Assembly: GCA_028278065.1 (NCBI GenBank)
Contig: JANQFA010000138.1
Location: 1-35,513, forward strand
Direction of reading: 5' to 3'
DNA: 35,513 nucleotides
Origin: Myxococcota bacterium
Lineage (GTDB): Bacteria > Myxococcota_A > UBA9160 > JAFDET01
The position numbers and the translations under genes are program-made. The notes beneath the pieces are model-generated. The model made no database searches. It was not told the origin of the DNA and was given only the letters and a program-made list of their open reading frames with translations. This document shows, piece by piece, positions 25,372 to 34,090 of the stretch (within the stretch, counting starts at the first letter, position 1; every line of letters begins with the position of its first letter).

Positions 25372-26217
25372 ATGGAACACGTTCGCCGCTGGATCGAGGA
25401 CTCCCCCTACGGCGCCGCCCTCGGCGCCAGGCTGGTGGAGGCGAGCGAGGAGAAGGCCCGCATCGCCCTGCCCTACTCGGATGCCAACTCCAACCCGGGC
25501 CAGGTCCTGCACGGCGGAGTGGCGGCATCGCTCTGCGCGATGGGCGCCCAGTCCGTGGCGCGCGCCGCCCTGGGCGAATCCTCGGGCGAGTGGCACACCT
25601 GCGCCCTCCAGGTCAACTACCTCTCGGCCGCCCGCGCCGAGGCCGTCGTCGCCGATGCCCGGCTGCTCCGACGCGGCAAGGAGCTCTGCATGGTGGAGGT
25701 GGACGTGGCCACCGAGGACGGCCGCGCCATCGCCCATGCCACCAGCACGGTGCGCGCCCGCTTCGGAGCCGACCCGGCCGAGCGCAGTCCCGTCCCCCCC
25801 GACCACGGCGACTCGGATCCGGGCACCATGGGTCCGCACCTCGGCGCCATCCCCTTCATCGGGAACCGCGGGATCCGCGCGGAGCACATGACCGGCGGCA
25901 GCGCCCGCCTGTACATGGCCGATCAGGAGAGCAACCGGGACCTGACCGGCGGCAACCACGAGGGTGCCGTGCTGGCGTTGCTCGACACCACGGGCGCCAT
26001 GGCCGGCTGGGCCGAGGTCGGACACGGGCGCTACAAGGCGTCGACTCCCAGCTTGCAGGCCCAGATCGTCGCCCCGCCGCCGGCCGGCGAGCTGGTGGCC
26101 TACGCCCGCTGCGTGCAACGCGACCACGAGATCTTCTTCAACGAGGTGCAGGTGGCCGGCGCCGAGGACGGGCGGCTCGTGGCGCGAGGCACCGTGGTCT
26201 ACCGGATCCTCACGTGA
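25372..26217 (+). CDS. PaaI-like double-hotdog acyl-CoA thioesterase
   Basis: 281 residues, two hotdog repeats in one chain. Repeat 1 (about 8-130): YSDANSNPGQVLHGGVAASLCAMGAQ has the HGG helix start; then TCALQVNYLSAA, DVATEDGRAIAHATSTVR. Repeat 2 (about 150-281): DLTGGNHEGAVLALLDTTGAMAGWA (NHEG at the HGG position), TPSLQAQIVAPPP, ARGTVVYRILT. Such enzymes hydrolyse aryl- or acyl-CoA esters; the two unlike halves suggest one active site per pair. Four-base gap from the dehydrogenase, and its stop overlaps the regulator start (GTGA). Confidence 0.9.
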   Translation: MEHVRRWIEDSPYGAALGARLVEASEEKARIALPYSDANSNPGQVLHGGVAASLCAMGAQSVARAALGESSGEWHTCALQVNYLSAARAEAVVADARLLRRGKELCMVEVDVATEDGRAIAHATSTVRARFGADPAERSPVPPDHGDSDPGTMGPHLGAIPFIGNRGIRAEHMTGGSARLYMADQESNRDLTGGNHEGAVLALLDTTGAMAGWAEVGHGRYKASTPSLQAQIVAPPPAGELVAYARCVQRDHEIFFNEVQVAGAEDGRLVARGTVVYRILT

Positions 26218-26837
26218 GCGAGGCGGAGCTCGACATCGAGGTCCGCCGCATCTCCGAGCGGGTGCGACGCTGGCGGGACGAAGCCGGGCTCACCCTGCAG
26301 GAGCTCGCCGCGAAGAGCGGGGTAGCCACCAGCACCATCCAGAAGATCGAGACCGGCCAGATGGTGCCCAGCGTCGCCGTGGTGGTGAAGGTGGCCCGCG
26401 GCCTCGGCCGCCCGGTGGCCGACCTGGTGCGCGACGGCCCCGACGACGCGGTGGAGGTGGTGGTGCTGCGCGCCGCCGAGCGCCACCCGGTCGGGGTGGC
26501 CGGGAAGCTGGTGGTGGAGCGGCTCACCGGCGACCTCTCGGATCCCGCCCTCGAGACCTGGCGGGTCACGCTGCACCCGGGCCTCGCGAGCGGCCCCGGG
26601 AGCATCCGCTACGACGGAGAAGAGCTGGTGATCTGCGAGCGCGGCGCCGTCGCCTTCCGCGTGGGCGAGACGGAGCACCTCCTTCAGGCCGGAGACACGC
26701 TCCACTTCAAGGCGGACATCGCGCACGCGTGGCGCAATCCGGGCGACGAGCCCGCCGTCTTCACGGTCACCGGCACCCTTCCCGAGAAGTTCCGCGTGGC
26801 CATGCGGGAGCGCATCGCCGCCCGCAGCGCCGACTGA
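26214..26837 (+). CDS. XRE family regulator with C-terminal cupin domain
   Basis: 207 residues from GTG overlapping the thioesterase stop. An N-terminal helix-turn-helix, SERVRRWRDEAGLTLQELAAKSGVATSTIQKIETGQMVPSVAVVVKVARGLGRPVADLV (about 11-68), is a clear XRE domain. The C-terminal half (about 110-195) is a cupin barrel: YDGEELVICERGAVAFRVGETEHLLQAGDTLHFKADIAHAWRNPGDEPAVFTVTG, the ligand sensor of HipB/SutR-like regulators. As the last gene of the dehydrogenase operon it probably senses the pathway substrate and controls the divergent promoters at 24216-24269 through the GGATAAT repeats. That link is inference. Confidence 0.92.
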   Translation: MSEAELDIEVRRISERVRRWRDEAGLTLQELAAKSGVATSTIQKIETGQMVPSVAVVVKVARGLGRPVADLVRDGPDDAVEVVVLRAAERHPVGVAGKLVVERLTGDLSDPALETWRVTLHPGLASGPGSIRYDGEELVICERGAVAFRVGETEHLLQAGDTLHFKADIAHAWRNPGDEPAVFTVTGTLPEKFRVAMRERIAARSAD

Positions 26838-26852
26838 GCCCATGCGGGCGGG

Positions 26853-28259
26853 TCAGCGGCCGCGCAGACGACGCACCTCGAGCGGCCCCTCGCTGAGCAC
26901 CCTCCGGTAGCGCTGCGCCAGCAGCCGATCCACCGGGTTGTCGAGCCGGTAGCCGTACTTCGCCACCAGGGGATAGGCGAGGACCGCGCACGTGGGGCGC
27001 ACGCGGCGCAGCGCCGAGGCCACCTCCTCGAACTGCTCCTCGCTGAAGAAGTCGGTGAACAGGAAGTCGTAGCGGCTGGGGCTGAGCCGGCGGCTCTCGT
27101 AGTAGAGGCCCGGGATGAACGGCCCGGCGTAGAGGAGCGGCGCGGGGCCGCACTCCCGGCGCAGGTAGGCCAGGGCACGCGAATCTCCGGCCTGGATGGT
27201 GCCGAGGAGCGCGGCCAGGTTGGCCACGTACGCCGACCCGGTGAAGACGAGCGGAAACCCCAGGCACGCCGCCGCCGCCGCGCGACCCGGCCACGGCAGG
27301 CGCGCCCCGGACGCGGACGCGCCCGGCGCGAGCTGGCCCACGGCGCGCGGGAGCAGCGCGTAGAACGGGAAGAGCACCGTCGAGAGGTGGTAGAGATCGG
27401 CCCGCGGCAGCGCCAGCACCAGCAGGATTCCCTGCACCGTCAGCAGGCTCCACACCGCGCGGTCGGCCCCCCGCGCCAGCGCGACCGCCAACGCCACCAC
27501 CGCGACCACGCTCCCGACGAGCGGCCAGACGGGGATGCGCGTCGTATCCAGGGCGTGGAACGACAGGTAGTTGCGGACCGGAAAGACCACCAGGTCGCGC
27601 ACGAGCGGCTCCCAGGGAAGCGCGACGAGGAGCAGCACGATCGGGGCGAGCCCCGCCAGGGCGAAGGCGACGGCGTCGCCGCGCCAGGGACGGCGCCCCC
27701 CGCGCAGGTCTCCCGCCAGCAGGAGCAGCCCGACTCCGCCCAGCAGCGCCAGCCCGCGGTGCTGCAGGAAGAGGACGGTCATCCCGGCCATCAGTCCGGC
27801 CAGGGCCGCGTCGCGGCGGTCGTCGCGTTGGATCGCCCGGCACAGGAAGACCGCACACCAGACGGCCGGCGCGAGCGCAAAGGTGCCGTGGTTGACGAGG
27901 GGCCAGAGGCCCGAAGGCAGCACCCAGAGGAGCGGAGCCACGGAGGCCAGGCGCGCGCCGGAGACCCGCGCGGCGAGGCGCTGCACCCCGATCGCGGCGA
28001 CCAGAAGGCTCGCGCAGGCGAGCGCGTTGGCGACCGCGTAGGCGTCCCCGAAGGCCTGCCAGGCCCACGCCACCACGTAGAGACTTCCCGGCGTCGCGTA
28101 GTAGAAGAAGTCCTGGTAGGGAACGCGCCCGTTCACGAGGCTCCAGGCCCCGCTCAGCACCATCCCCTCGTCGCTGTCGATGGGATGGTCGGTCTGGAAG
28201 AGGAGGAGCAGGCCGGCGATCCCCAGCCACGGCACGATTCCGAACCAGAAGCGTGACAC
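26853..28259 (-). CDS. Multi-pass membrane protein, GT-C (GT39-like) glycosyltransferase candidate
   Basis: 468 residues from GTG 28259, with GAGGG about 10 bases upstream. The N-terminus FWFGIVPWLGIAGLLLLFQTDHPIDSDEGMVLSGAWSLVNGRVPYQDFFYYATPGSLY shows the GT-C pattern: a membrane segment followed by a loop with DSDEG acidic residues and a YQDFFYYATPG motif seen in ArnT/PMT-like polyprenyl-sugar transferases. About ten hydrophobic segments follow. The C-terminal ~100 residues are soluble (AGDSRALAYLRRECG...). The sugar donor and acceptor are unknown; likely cell-envelope modification. The frame is open far upstream but only as an antisense shadow. Confidence 0.8.
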   Translation of the reverse strand: MSRFWFGIVPWLGIAGLLLLFQTDHPIDSDEGMVLSGAWSLVNGRVPYQDFFYYATPGSLYVVAWAWQAFGDAYAVANALACASLLVAAIGVQRLAARVSGARLASVAPLLWVLPSGLWPLVNHGTFALAPAVWCAVFLCRAIQRDDRRDAALAGLMAGMTVLFLQHRGLALLGGVGLLLLAGDLRGGRRPWRGDAVAFALAGLAPIVLLLVALPWEPLVRDLVVFPVRNYLSFHALDTTRIPVWPLVGSVVAVVALAVALARGADRAVWSLLTVQGILLVLALPRADLYHLSTVLFPFYALLPRAVGQLAPGASASGARLPWPGRAAAAACLGFPLVFTGSAYVANLAALLGTIQAGDSRALAYLRRECGPAPLLYAGPFIPGLYYESRRLSPSRYDFLFTDFFSEEQFEEVASALRRVRPTCAVLAYPLVAKYGYRLDNPVDRLLAQRYRRVLSEGPLEVRRLRGR

Positions 28260-28376
28260 CCGGACCCTCGCCCCCTCGCCCGCAGGCGCCGCCGAGGGTA
28301 TCCGATCGACCCTCCCGCGGCCCCGCTGCCCAGACTGGTGGTCGAACGGCGCTGGGCGCGCTACCGAACGGGCTCC

Positions 28377-29198
28377 ATGGCGAAGCGAAAGAAGCAGAAG
28401 AAGAAGCGCACCCGGCCCGCCCCGGACAAGTACGACCTCTATCAGCGGAGCGTGCAGGAGCCGGAGGCGGACGTGAAGTTCCTGCAGCGCCTCTTCAAGA
28501 AGCAGTTCGGCCGGCCGGCACGGATCCTCCGCGAGGACTTCTGCGGCACCGCCTACCTGTCGTGCACGTGGGCCGCGAAGCACCAGGAGAACCGGGCCTG
28601 GGGCATCGACCTCGACCCGGAGCCGCTGGCCTGGGGCGAGAAGCACAACCTGTCCAAGCTGAGCGAGGAGGCGCAGTCCCGCGTCCATCTGGTGAAGGGA
28701 AACGTGCTCAGCGCCCAGACCCCTCCTGCCGACATCAACGCTGCGTTCAACTTCTCCTACTTCCTGTTCAAGACGCGCGACGAGCTGCGCGGCTACTTCG
28801 AGAAGGCGCGCACCACCCTCGCCGAAGAAGGCCTCTTCGTCCTCGACGCATACGGGGGAGCCGACGCCCAGCGCCGCCAGCGCGAGGTCCGCGAGCACGA
28901 GGGGTTCGACTACGTCTGGGACCAGGACGTCTTCGACCCGATCACCCACGACGTGGTGAACTACATCCACTTCGAGTTCCGGCGCCGCAAGCGCATGAAG
29001 CGGGCCTTCACCTACCACTGGCGGCTGTGGTCGCTCCCGGAGATCCAGGAGCTCCTCGGCGAGGCCGGCTACTCGGACGTGGGGGTGTACTGGGAAGGCG
29101 TCGAAGCCGACACCGACGAGGGCAACGGGGTCTTCACCCGGCGCAAGCACGCCCCCGACGACCCCGCCTGGATCGCCTACATCGTCGCGGTCCGCTGA
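28377..29198 (+). CDS. Class I SAM-dependent methyltransferase
   Basis: 273 residues from ATG 28377 (MAKRKKQKKKRTR, a very basic start). A GTG at 28338 is an alternative. SAM-binding motif I is RILREDFCGTAYLSCTWA, an unusual form (DFCGTA in place of GxGxG) that marks a conserved but little-studied methyltransferase group; motif II is AWGIDLDPEPLAWGEKHN, followed by VHLVKGNVL and AAFNFSYFLFKTRDEL. The C-terminus has YHWRLWSLPEIQELLGEAGYSDVGVYWEG. The lysine-rich tail could contact nucleic acid. Substrate unknown. Its last 22 bases overlap the end of the facing YqgE/AlgH gene. Confidence 0.85.
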   Translation: MAKRKKQKKKRTRPAPDKYDLYQRSVQEPEADVKFLQRLFKKQFGRPARILREDFCGTAYLSCTWAAKHQENRAWGIDLDPEPLAWGEKHNLSKLSEEAQSRVHLVKGNVLSAQTPPADINAAFNFSYFLFKTRDELRGYFEKARTTLAEEGLFVLDAYGGADAQRRQREVREHEGFDYVWDQDVFDPITHDVVNYIHFEFRRRKRMKRAFTYHWRLWSLPEIQELLGEAGYSDVGVYWEGVEADTDEGNGVFTRRKHAPDDPAWIAYIVAVR

Positions 29199-29854
29199 GG
29201 CGCCGGTGCCCGGGTGCGGGTGCCCTCGTGGCGGTCCAGGAGCTCGCGCCACATGGAGGCCGGGTCGCGCTCGAAGACCCACTCGGCGGAGCCGCGGTCC
29301 ACGTACCAGTCGCCCCGCATCACCTCCGAGTCGAGCTGTCGCGGTCCCCAGCCGGCGTAGCCCACGTAGGCACGCAGGTCCGAGGCGGGAGTACCCGCCG
29401 CGATCAGGCGGCGCAGCACCTCGAGGCTGACCGTGCTGCGGATCTCGCCCACGACCCGCTCCACGTCTTCTCCCTCCGCATCTCCGCGGAAGAGGAGCCG
29501 CAGGGTGTCGCGCCCCACCGGCCCCCCCACCCAGGTACGGTCCTCGCGCTGTGCGAGCCCCGTCTCGTCGGGGAGCACCGTGGACAGGGGAACCCGTGTG
29601 GGACGGTTCAGGACCAGCCCCAGGGCGCCCTCCGCCGAGTAGTCGAGGAGCAGCACCACCGACTGCCCAAAGAACGGGCCCGTGACCTGGCGGCTCGCCA
29701 CCAGCAGACGCCCAGGGGCGAGCGTGCGCACGCGCGCCTCGGGAGCCGTATAGGGCGCAGCGGGCGCGGACCCCGGGCCGAGCGAGGCGAGCCCCGCGAC
29801 CAGGAGCGTCGCCAGACCCGCAACGCCGAGGCGCACGCGGCGTCCAATACCCAT
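29177..29854 (-). CDS. YqgE/AlgH family protein, apparently with a signal peptide
   Basis: 225 residues from ATG 29854. The YqgE core is clear: LAPGRLLVASRQVTGPFFGQSVVLLLDYSAEGALGLVLNRPT, WVGGPVGRDTLRLLF, RAYVGYAGWGPRQLDSEVMRGDWYV. YqgE/AlgH is normally a cytosolic protein of ~187 residues. Here ~41 extra N-terminal residues (MGIGRRVRLGVAGLATLLVAGLASLGPGSAPAAP) look like a genuine signal peptide. An in-frame GTG at 29731, with GAGG 5 bases upstream, would give a canonical 184-residue protein, so the start is uncertain and both forms may be made. Function of the family is unsettled. Convergent with the methyltransferase gene and overlapping it. Confidence 0.88.
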   Translation of the reverse strand: MGIGRRVRLGVAGLATLLVAGLASLGPGSAPAAPYTAPEARVRTLAPGRLLVASRQVTGPFFGQSVVLLLDYSAEGALGLVLNRPTRVPLSTVLPDETGLAQREDRTWVGGPVGRDTLRLLFRGDAEGEDVERVVGEIRSTVSLEVLRRLIAAGTPASDLRAYVGYAGWGPRQLDSEVMRGDWYVDRGSAEWVFERDPASMWRELLDRHEGTRTRAPAPQRTATM

Positions 29855-29915
29855 GGCGCGAAGCTAGCAGGTGGAGCCCTGCGGTAGACTCGCGCGACCA
29901 CCTGGAGGTCCCCCC

Positions 29916-31331
29916 TTGAGCGTCGCCGCCGAACCGCTTCCCGATCCCCACACCGACGTAGCCTCGATTCCCGCCACGGTCGCGCGCGTGCGCGCCGCCT
30001 TCGACGCGGACCGCACCCGTCCCGAGGCCTGGCGCCGCGAGCAGCTCGCGGCCATCGCGGCCCTGATCCGGGAGAACGTGGACGCCTTGGAGGCGGCCCT
30101 GTCCGCCGACCTGGGGAAGCCTCCCTTCGAGGGCTTCGTGGCGGACCTGGGCGTCATCATCGGCGAGTCCCGCACCGCCGCCCGGCAGCTCAAGCGCTGG
30201 ATGCGCCCGGAGAAGGCCAGTACGCCCGTCAACATGAAGCCCGCCCGGGCCCGCCTCGTACGCGAGCCCCTGGGCGTCGCGCTGATCATCTCGCCCTGGA
30301 ACTACCCGGTACAGCTCCTGCTCTCGCCCCTGATCGGGGCCGTCGCGGCGGGCAACGCCGCGGTCCTGAAGCCCTCGGAGCTGACGCCGCGCGTCTCCGC
30401 GGAGCTGGCGCGCGCCGTGCCGCGCTACCTGGACGGGGAGGCCATCGCCCTGGTCGAGGGCGGAGTCGAGGAGACGCGGGCTCTGCTCGAAGAGCGCTTC
30501 GACCACATCTTCTACACCGGGAACGGACGCGTGGCCCAGGTCGTCATGGAGGCGGCGGCCCGCCACCTGACCCCGGTCACCCTGGAGCTGGGCGGCAAGA
30601 GCCCCTGCATCGTCGCGCAGGACGCCGACATGGAGATCGCGGCGCGACGCATCGCCTGGGGGAAGTTCCTCAACGCGGGTCAGACCTGCATCGCCCCGGA
30701 CTACGTGCTGGTCCACCGGGACCGCGAGGAGGAGCTCGTCGAGGGACTGGCGAAGGCCGTGCGCTCGTTCTACGGCGACGACCCGCGTTCCAGCCCCGAC
30801 TACGCCCGCATCGTCAACACCCGTCACCACCGCCGCCTCGCCGGCTTCCTGAAGGACGCCGAGCTCGCCTTTGGCGGCGAGCTCGACGAGAGCGATCGCT
30901 ACATCGCCCCCACCGTCATCCGCAACGTCGGCCCGGAGTCGCCGGCGATGCAGGAGGAGATCTTCGGACCCATCCTCCCCGTGATCGGCGTGGCGAACGT
31001 CGAGGAGGCGATCGCCTTCGTGAGAGAGCGCGACAAGCCGCTCGCTCTCTACCTCTTCACCGGCGACCCGGAGCTGGAGGAGGACGTGCTGGCGCGCACC
31101 AGCTCGGGAGGTGCCTGCGTCAACGGCACCATCTGGCAGGTGGCGCACCCCAACCTCCCGTTCGGCGGAGTCGGGCCCAGCGGCATGGGCGCCTACCACG
31201 GCAGGGCCACCTTCGAGACCTTCAGCCACCGCAAGGCCGTGGTGACCAAGGGAACGCGCTTCGACCCGAAGATGATGTATCCGCCCTACGGCGCCATCCG
31301 CACCCGGCTGATCAAGCGCCTGCTGGGATGA
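29916..31331 (+). CDS. Aldehyde dehydrogenase family protein, class 3 type
   Basis: 471 residues from TTG 29916, chosen because GGAGG (29904-29908) lies 7 bases upstream; no ATG is placed suitably. Class-3 (fatty aldehyde) features: REPLGVALIISPWNYPVQLLLSPLIGAVAAGNAAVLKPSE, general-base Glu224 in LELGGKSP, nucleophile Cys258 in NAGQTCIAPDY with the normal 34-residue spacing, NPLPFGGVGPSGMGAYHG-like LPFGGVGPSGMGAYHG, and the C-terminal FSHRKAVVTK. The usual C-terminal membrane anchor of fatty aldehyde enzymes is not seen. It oxidises aldehydes to acids with NAD(P)+. Seven bases upstream of the glutathione reductase gene, so probably one operon. Confidence 0.94.
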   Translation: MSVAAEPLPDPHTDVASIPATVARVRAAFDADRTRPEAWRREQLAAIAALIRENVDALEAALSADLGKPPFEGFVADLGVIIGESRTAARQLKRWMRPEKASTPVNMKPARARLVREPLGVALIISPWNYPVQLLLSPLIGAVAAGNAAVLKPSELTPRVSAELARAVPRYLDGEAIALVEGGVEETRALLEERFDHIFYTGNGRVAQVVMEAAARHLTPVTLELGGKSPCIVAQDADMEIAARRIAWGKFLNAGQTCIAPDYVLVHRDREEELVEGLAKAVRSFYGDDPRSSPDYARIVNTRHHRRLAGFLKDAELAFGGELDESDRYIAPTVIRNVGPESPAMQEEIFGPILPVIGVANVEEAIAFVRERDKPLALYLFTGDPELEEDVLARTSSGGACVNGTIWQVAHPNLPFGGVGPSGMGAYHGRATFETFSHRKAVVTKGTRFDPKMMYPPYGAIRTRLIKRLLG

Positions 31332-31338
31332 TCTCCGG

Positions 31339-32700
31339 ATGAGCGAGGCGCGGGACTTCGACCTCTTCGTCCTCGGCGCCGGCTCGGGCGGCGTGCGCGC
31401 CGCGCGCATGGCCGGCGCTGCCGGGGCGCGCGTGGCCGTTGCCGAGGAACGGGACCTGGGCGGCACCTGCGTGAACGTCGGCTGCATCCCGAAGAAGCTC
31501 TTCGTGCACGCCTCCCACGTGCCCGAGGAGATCGCGGAGGCGGCCGGCTTCGGCTGGACGGCTGCGGCGGAGCACTTCGACTGGCCCACCCTGCTGGCCA
31601 ACAAGAACGCCGAGATCGCGCGCCTCAACCAGATCTACGGGAACCTCCTCGACAAGGCCGGCGTCACGGTGGTGGATGGACGCGCCCGCCTCGTCGACGC
31701 GCACACGCTCGAGGTCGGCGACGAGGGCCGACGCTACACCGCCGAACACGTCCTGGTGGCTACGGGTGGCTGGCCCCACCTCCCCGAGATCCCCGGAATC
31801 GAGCACGCGATCACGTCGAACGAGGCCTTCCACCTGGAACGCTGGCCCCGGCGCGCGGTGGTGGTCGGCGGAGGCTACATCGCGGTGGAGTTCGCCGGGA
31901 TCTTCCACGGGACGGGCGTCGAGACCACCCAGCTCTACCGCGGCCCTCTCTTCCTGCGCGGCTTCGACGAAGACTGCCGGCGTCACATCGCCACCCAGAT
32001 GCGCGCGCGCGGCGTGGACCTGCGCTTCGACGTCAATCCCACCTCGTTGGAGAAGAGGGGGGACGGCGTGCGCGTCCACCTGGACGACGGCGGCACGCTC
32101 GACGCCGACCTGGTGCTCTACGCGACCGGGCGGAAGCCGCTCACCCGCGGGCTGGGACTCGAAGCCGCCGGGGTCGCCCTGGACGCGAACGGCGCGGTCG
32201 TCGTCGACGAGTACTCGCGCACCAACGTCCCCCACATCTGGGCGATCGGCGACGTCACCGACCGTCTGCAGCTGACCCCGGTCGCGATCCAGGAGGCGAT
32301 GGCCTTCGTGCGCACCGCGTTCGGTGGCGAGCCGACTCCGGTGGATCACGAGAACGTGGCCTCCTGCGTGTTCAGCCAGCCCCCCCTCGGGACCGTCGGC
32401 CTCACCGAGAGCGAGGCCCGCGAGCGCTTCCCGGGGGTAGACGTCTATCTGTCCGAGTTTCGCCCGCTCAAGCACACCCTCTCCGGAAGCCACGAACGCA
32501 CCCTCATGAAGCTGGTGGTCGAGACCACGAGCGACCGGGTCGTGGGCGTGCACGTCGCCGGGCCCGAGGCCGGCGAGATCGTGCAGGGCTTCGCCGTCGC
32601 CGTGAAGAGCGGCGCCACCAAGGCCCAGTTCGACGCCACCGTCGGGATCCACCCGACCTCGGCCGAGGAGCTCGTCACCATGCGGGAGAAGACCCGCTGA
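31339..32700 (+). CDS. gor: Glutathione-disulfide reductase
   Basis: 453 residues, normal for the family. It reduces oxidised glutathione with NADPH. FAD site FVLGAGSGGVRAARMAG; redox pair GGTCVNVGCIPKK (Cys44 and Cys49); NADPH site VVGGGYIAVEFAGIFHGTGVETTQLYRG, in which the Arg of YRG favours NADPH; second FAD stretch IWAIGDVTDRLQLTPVAI; and the C-terminal acid-base motif GIHPTSAEE that completes the partner's site. Supports a glutathione-based redox metabolism together with the GST and Grx genes. Preceded closely by an aldehyde dehydrogenase. Confidence 0.96.
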   Translation: MSEARDFDLFVLGAGSGGVRAARMAGAAGARVAVAEERDLGGTCVNVGCIPKKLFVHASHVPEEIAEAAGFGWTAAAEHFDWPTLLANKNAEIARLNQIYGNLLDKAGVTVVDGRARLVDAHTLEVGDEGRRYTAEHVLVATGGWPHLPEIPGIEHAITSNEAFHLERWPRRAVVVGGGYIAVEFAGIFHGTGVETTQLYRGPLFLRGFDEDCRRHIATQMRARGVDLRFDVNPTSLEKRGDGVRVHLDDGGTLDADLVLYATGRKPLTRGLGLEAAGVALDANGAVVVDEYSRTNVPHIWAIGDVTDRLQLTPVAIQEAMAFVRTAFGGEPTPVDHENVASCVFSQPPLGTVGLTESEARERFPGVDVYLSEFRPLKHTLSGSHERTLMKLVVETTSDRVVGVHVAGPEAGEIVQGFAVAVKSGATKAQFDATVGIHPTSAEELVTMREKTR

Positions 32701-32719
32701 GTGAGGGTCGACTGCCGCG

Positions 32720-32738
32720 GACGCTCCGGCGGAGCGTC
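32720..32738. terminator. 8-bp hairpin between convergent genes
   Basis: GACGCTCC-GGC-GGAGCGTC, a perfect 8-bp stem, 20 bases after the gor stop and 9 bases before the stop of the facing carotenoid oxygenase gene. No T-run, so a strong intrinsic terminator is not supported. Confidence 0.4.
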
Positions 32739-32746
32739 TGCCTGCG

Positions 32747-34090
32747 TCAGGAGGGGTCGGACACCCAGCTTCCGTGAAAGCCGAAGGGAACGCGCCTCGG
32801 GAGCTTGACGGTCGCGACGGGGGACGCATCGAACCGGGCCGCGTCGAGGATGACGAGCTCGCTGCGGTCGGCTCCCTGGTCGTAGACCAGGGCCAGCACC
32901 CAACCCTCGTCCTCCGCAGCGTCCGGCGACGCGGGTACGAAGACCGGCTCGCCCGCGGCCCGCCCCGGACCGCCGTCGTGCTCGACGGCGGTGCCGGTCT
33001 GCAGGTCGTAGCGGACGAGCGAGCTCAAGGAAGGATCTCCCGAGACGGACCGGAAGCCCACGGTCCATGCGTAGCGGTGTTGCAGGGTCTCGCAGCGCGG
33101 ATCGACCCGGGGGAACTCGATCCCGCGGTCGTCCAGGGGCTCCTCGCTGACCCGGCCGCTGGCGAGATCGAAGCGCCAGCGGTGGAGCGTGGCCGTCCCG
33201 AAGTCGTGGGAGCTGGCGCGCCACAGCTCCGGATAGCGCGCCACCTCCATCACCACCTCGTCGCCGGCGTCGTAGGCGTTCACCGGATGGAAGACGTAGC
33301 AGGGCTCGACCTCGAACCAACGCAGGTCCGCGGCGGGGCCACCCCGCGGCATGACGCCGACGCGCGCGCCGTAGTCGTCGCTCCAGGCGTAGGGCATGCC
33401 CTCGCCGAGACTCTCCGGGGAGAAGACCACCGGAAGGTCCATGAAGACCGCGCGCGACGCGGTGAGGGCAAAGTCGTGGATCATGGTGGGCCCCCGCACC
33501 GGGATCTCCTCGCTGTGCACGAGCTTCCCGTCCGCATCGGCGACGTGGTAGGTGAGGAACGGAGGCGCGAAGGTGCAGCCGAAGAAGTGCATCTCGCCCG
33601 TCGTGGGGCAGAACTTCGGATGCGCGGTCATCGAGGTCTTCAGGCGTCCGTCGAAGTCGAAGGACCCCACCGTGTCCAGGTCGCGGGACAGCTCCGTCGG
33701 AAAGGAGCTCTCCACCAGTGCCAGCAGCCGCCCGGCGTGACAGACGATGTGGGTATTGGCCCTGGCCGCAGTGAAGTCGACGCGGCCCTGCTCGTCGACG
33801 AGTCCGACGTTGCCCTCGCCTTCGCTGATGTAGCGGGTGCGGACCCAGCGGTTGCGGTACCAGGCGGCGCGCCCCTCCTCGAGGCGGATGCCGTGTACCA
33901 TGCCGTCCCCGACGAACCAGTGGGCCGACGTGCCGGTAGCGGGATTGGGGCCGTTCCGGTAGTAGGCACCGCGCAGCTCGGGCGGGATGCTGCCCTCGAC
34001 CTCGAGGTCCGTCGCGGTGATCTCCTCGGCGACGGGCGCGAAGTTCCCGCGCAGATGGAACCGGTTGCTCGCGTCGACACTCTGGCTCAT
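32747..34090 (-). CDS. Carotenoid oxygenase (CCO/RPE65) family protein
   Basis: 447 residues from ATG 34090. A seven-bladed propeller with Fe(II) held by four His: TAHPKFCPTTGEMHFFGC (first), MIHDFALTASRAVFMDLPVVF (second), CYVFHPVNAYDAGDEVVMEVARY (third), VPFGFHGSWV (fourth, near the C-terminus). The N-terminus is also typical: EGSIPPELRGAYYRNGPNP and WFVGDGMVHGIRL. It cleaves a C=C bond in a carotenoid, stilbene or lignan-type compound with O2. No carotenoid biosynthesis gene is in the window, so the natural substrate is open. No signal peptide. Confidence 0.94.
   Translation of the reverse strand: MSQSVDASNRFHLRGNFAPVAEEITATDLEVEGSIPPELRGAYYRNGPNPATGTSAHWFVGDGMVHGIRLEEGRAAWYRNRWVRTRYISEGEGNVGLVDEQGRVDFTAARANTHIVCHAGRLLALVESSFPTELSRDLDTVGSFDFDGRLKTSMTAHPKFCPTTGEMHFFGCTFAPPFLTYHVADADGKLVHSEEIPVRGPTMIHDFALTASRAVFMDLPVVFSPESLGEGMPYAWSDDYGARVGVMPRGGPAADLRWFEVEPCYVFHPVNAYDAGDEVVMEVARYPELWRASSHDFGTATLHRWRFDLASGRVSEEPLDDRGIEFPRVDPRCETLQHRYAWTVGFRSVSGDPSLSSLVRYDLQTGTAVEHDGGPGRAAGEPVFVPASPDAAEDEGWVLALVYDQGADRSELVILDAARFDASPVATVKLPRRVPFGFHGSWVSDPS

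Noticed and set aside
26853..31628. Minus frame of 1591 codons ending in the GT-C membrane protein
   Set aside because: Only the last 468 codons encode a sensible protein. The rest is antisense to the methyltransferase, aldehyde dehydrogenase and other plus-strand genes.
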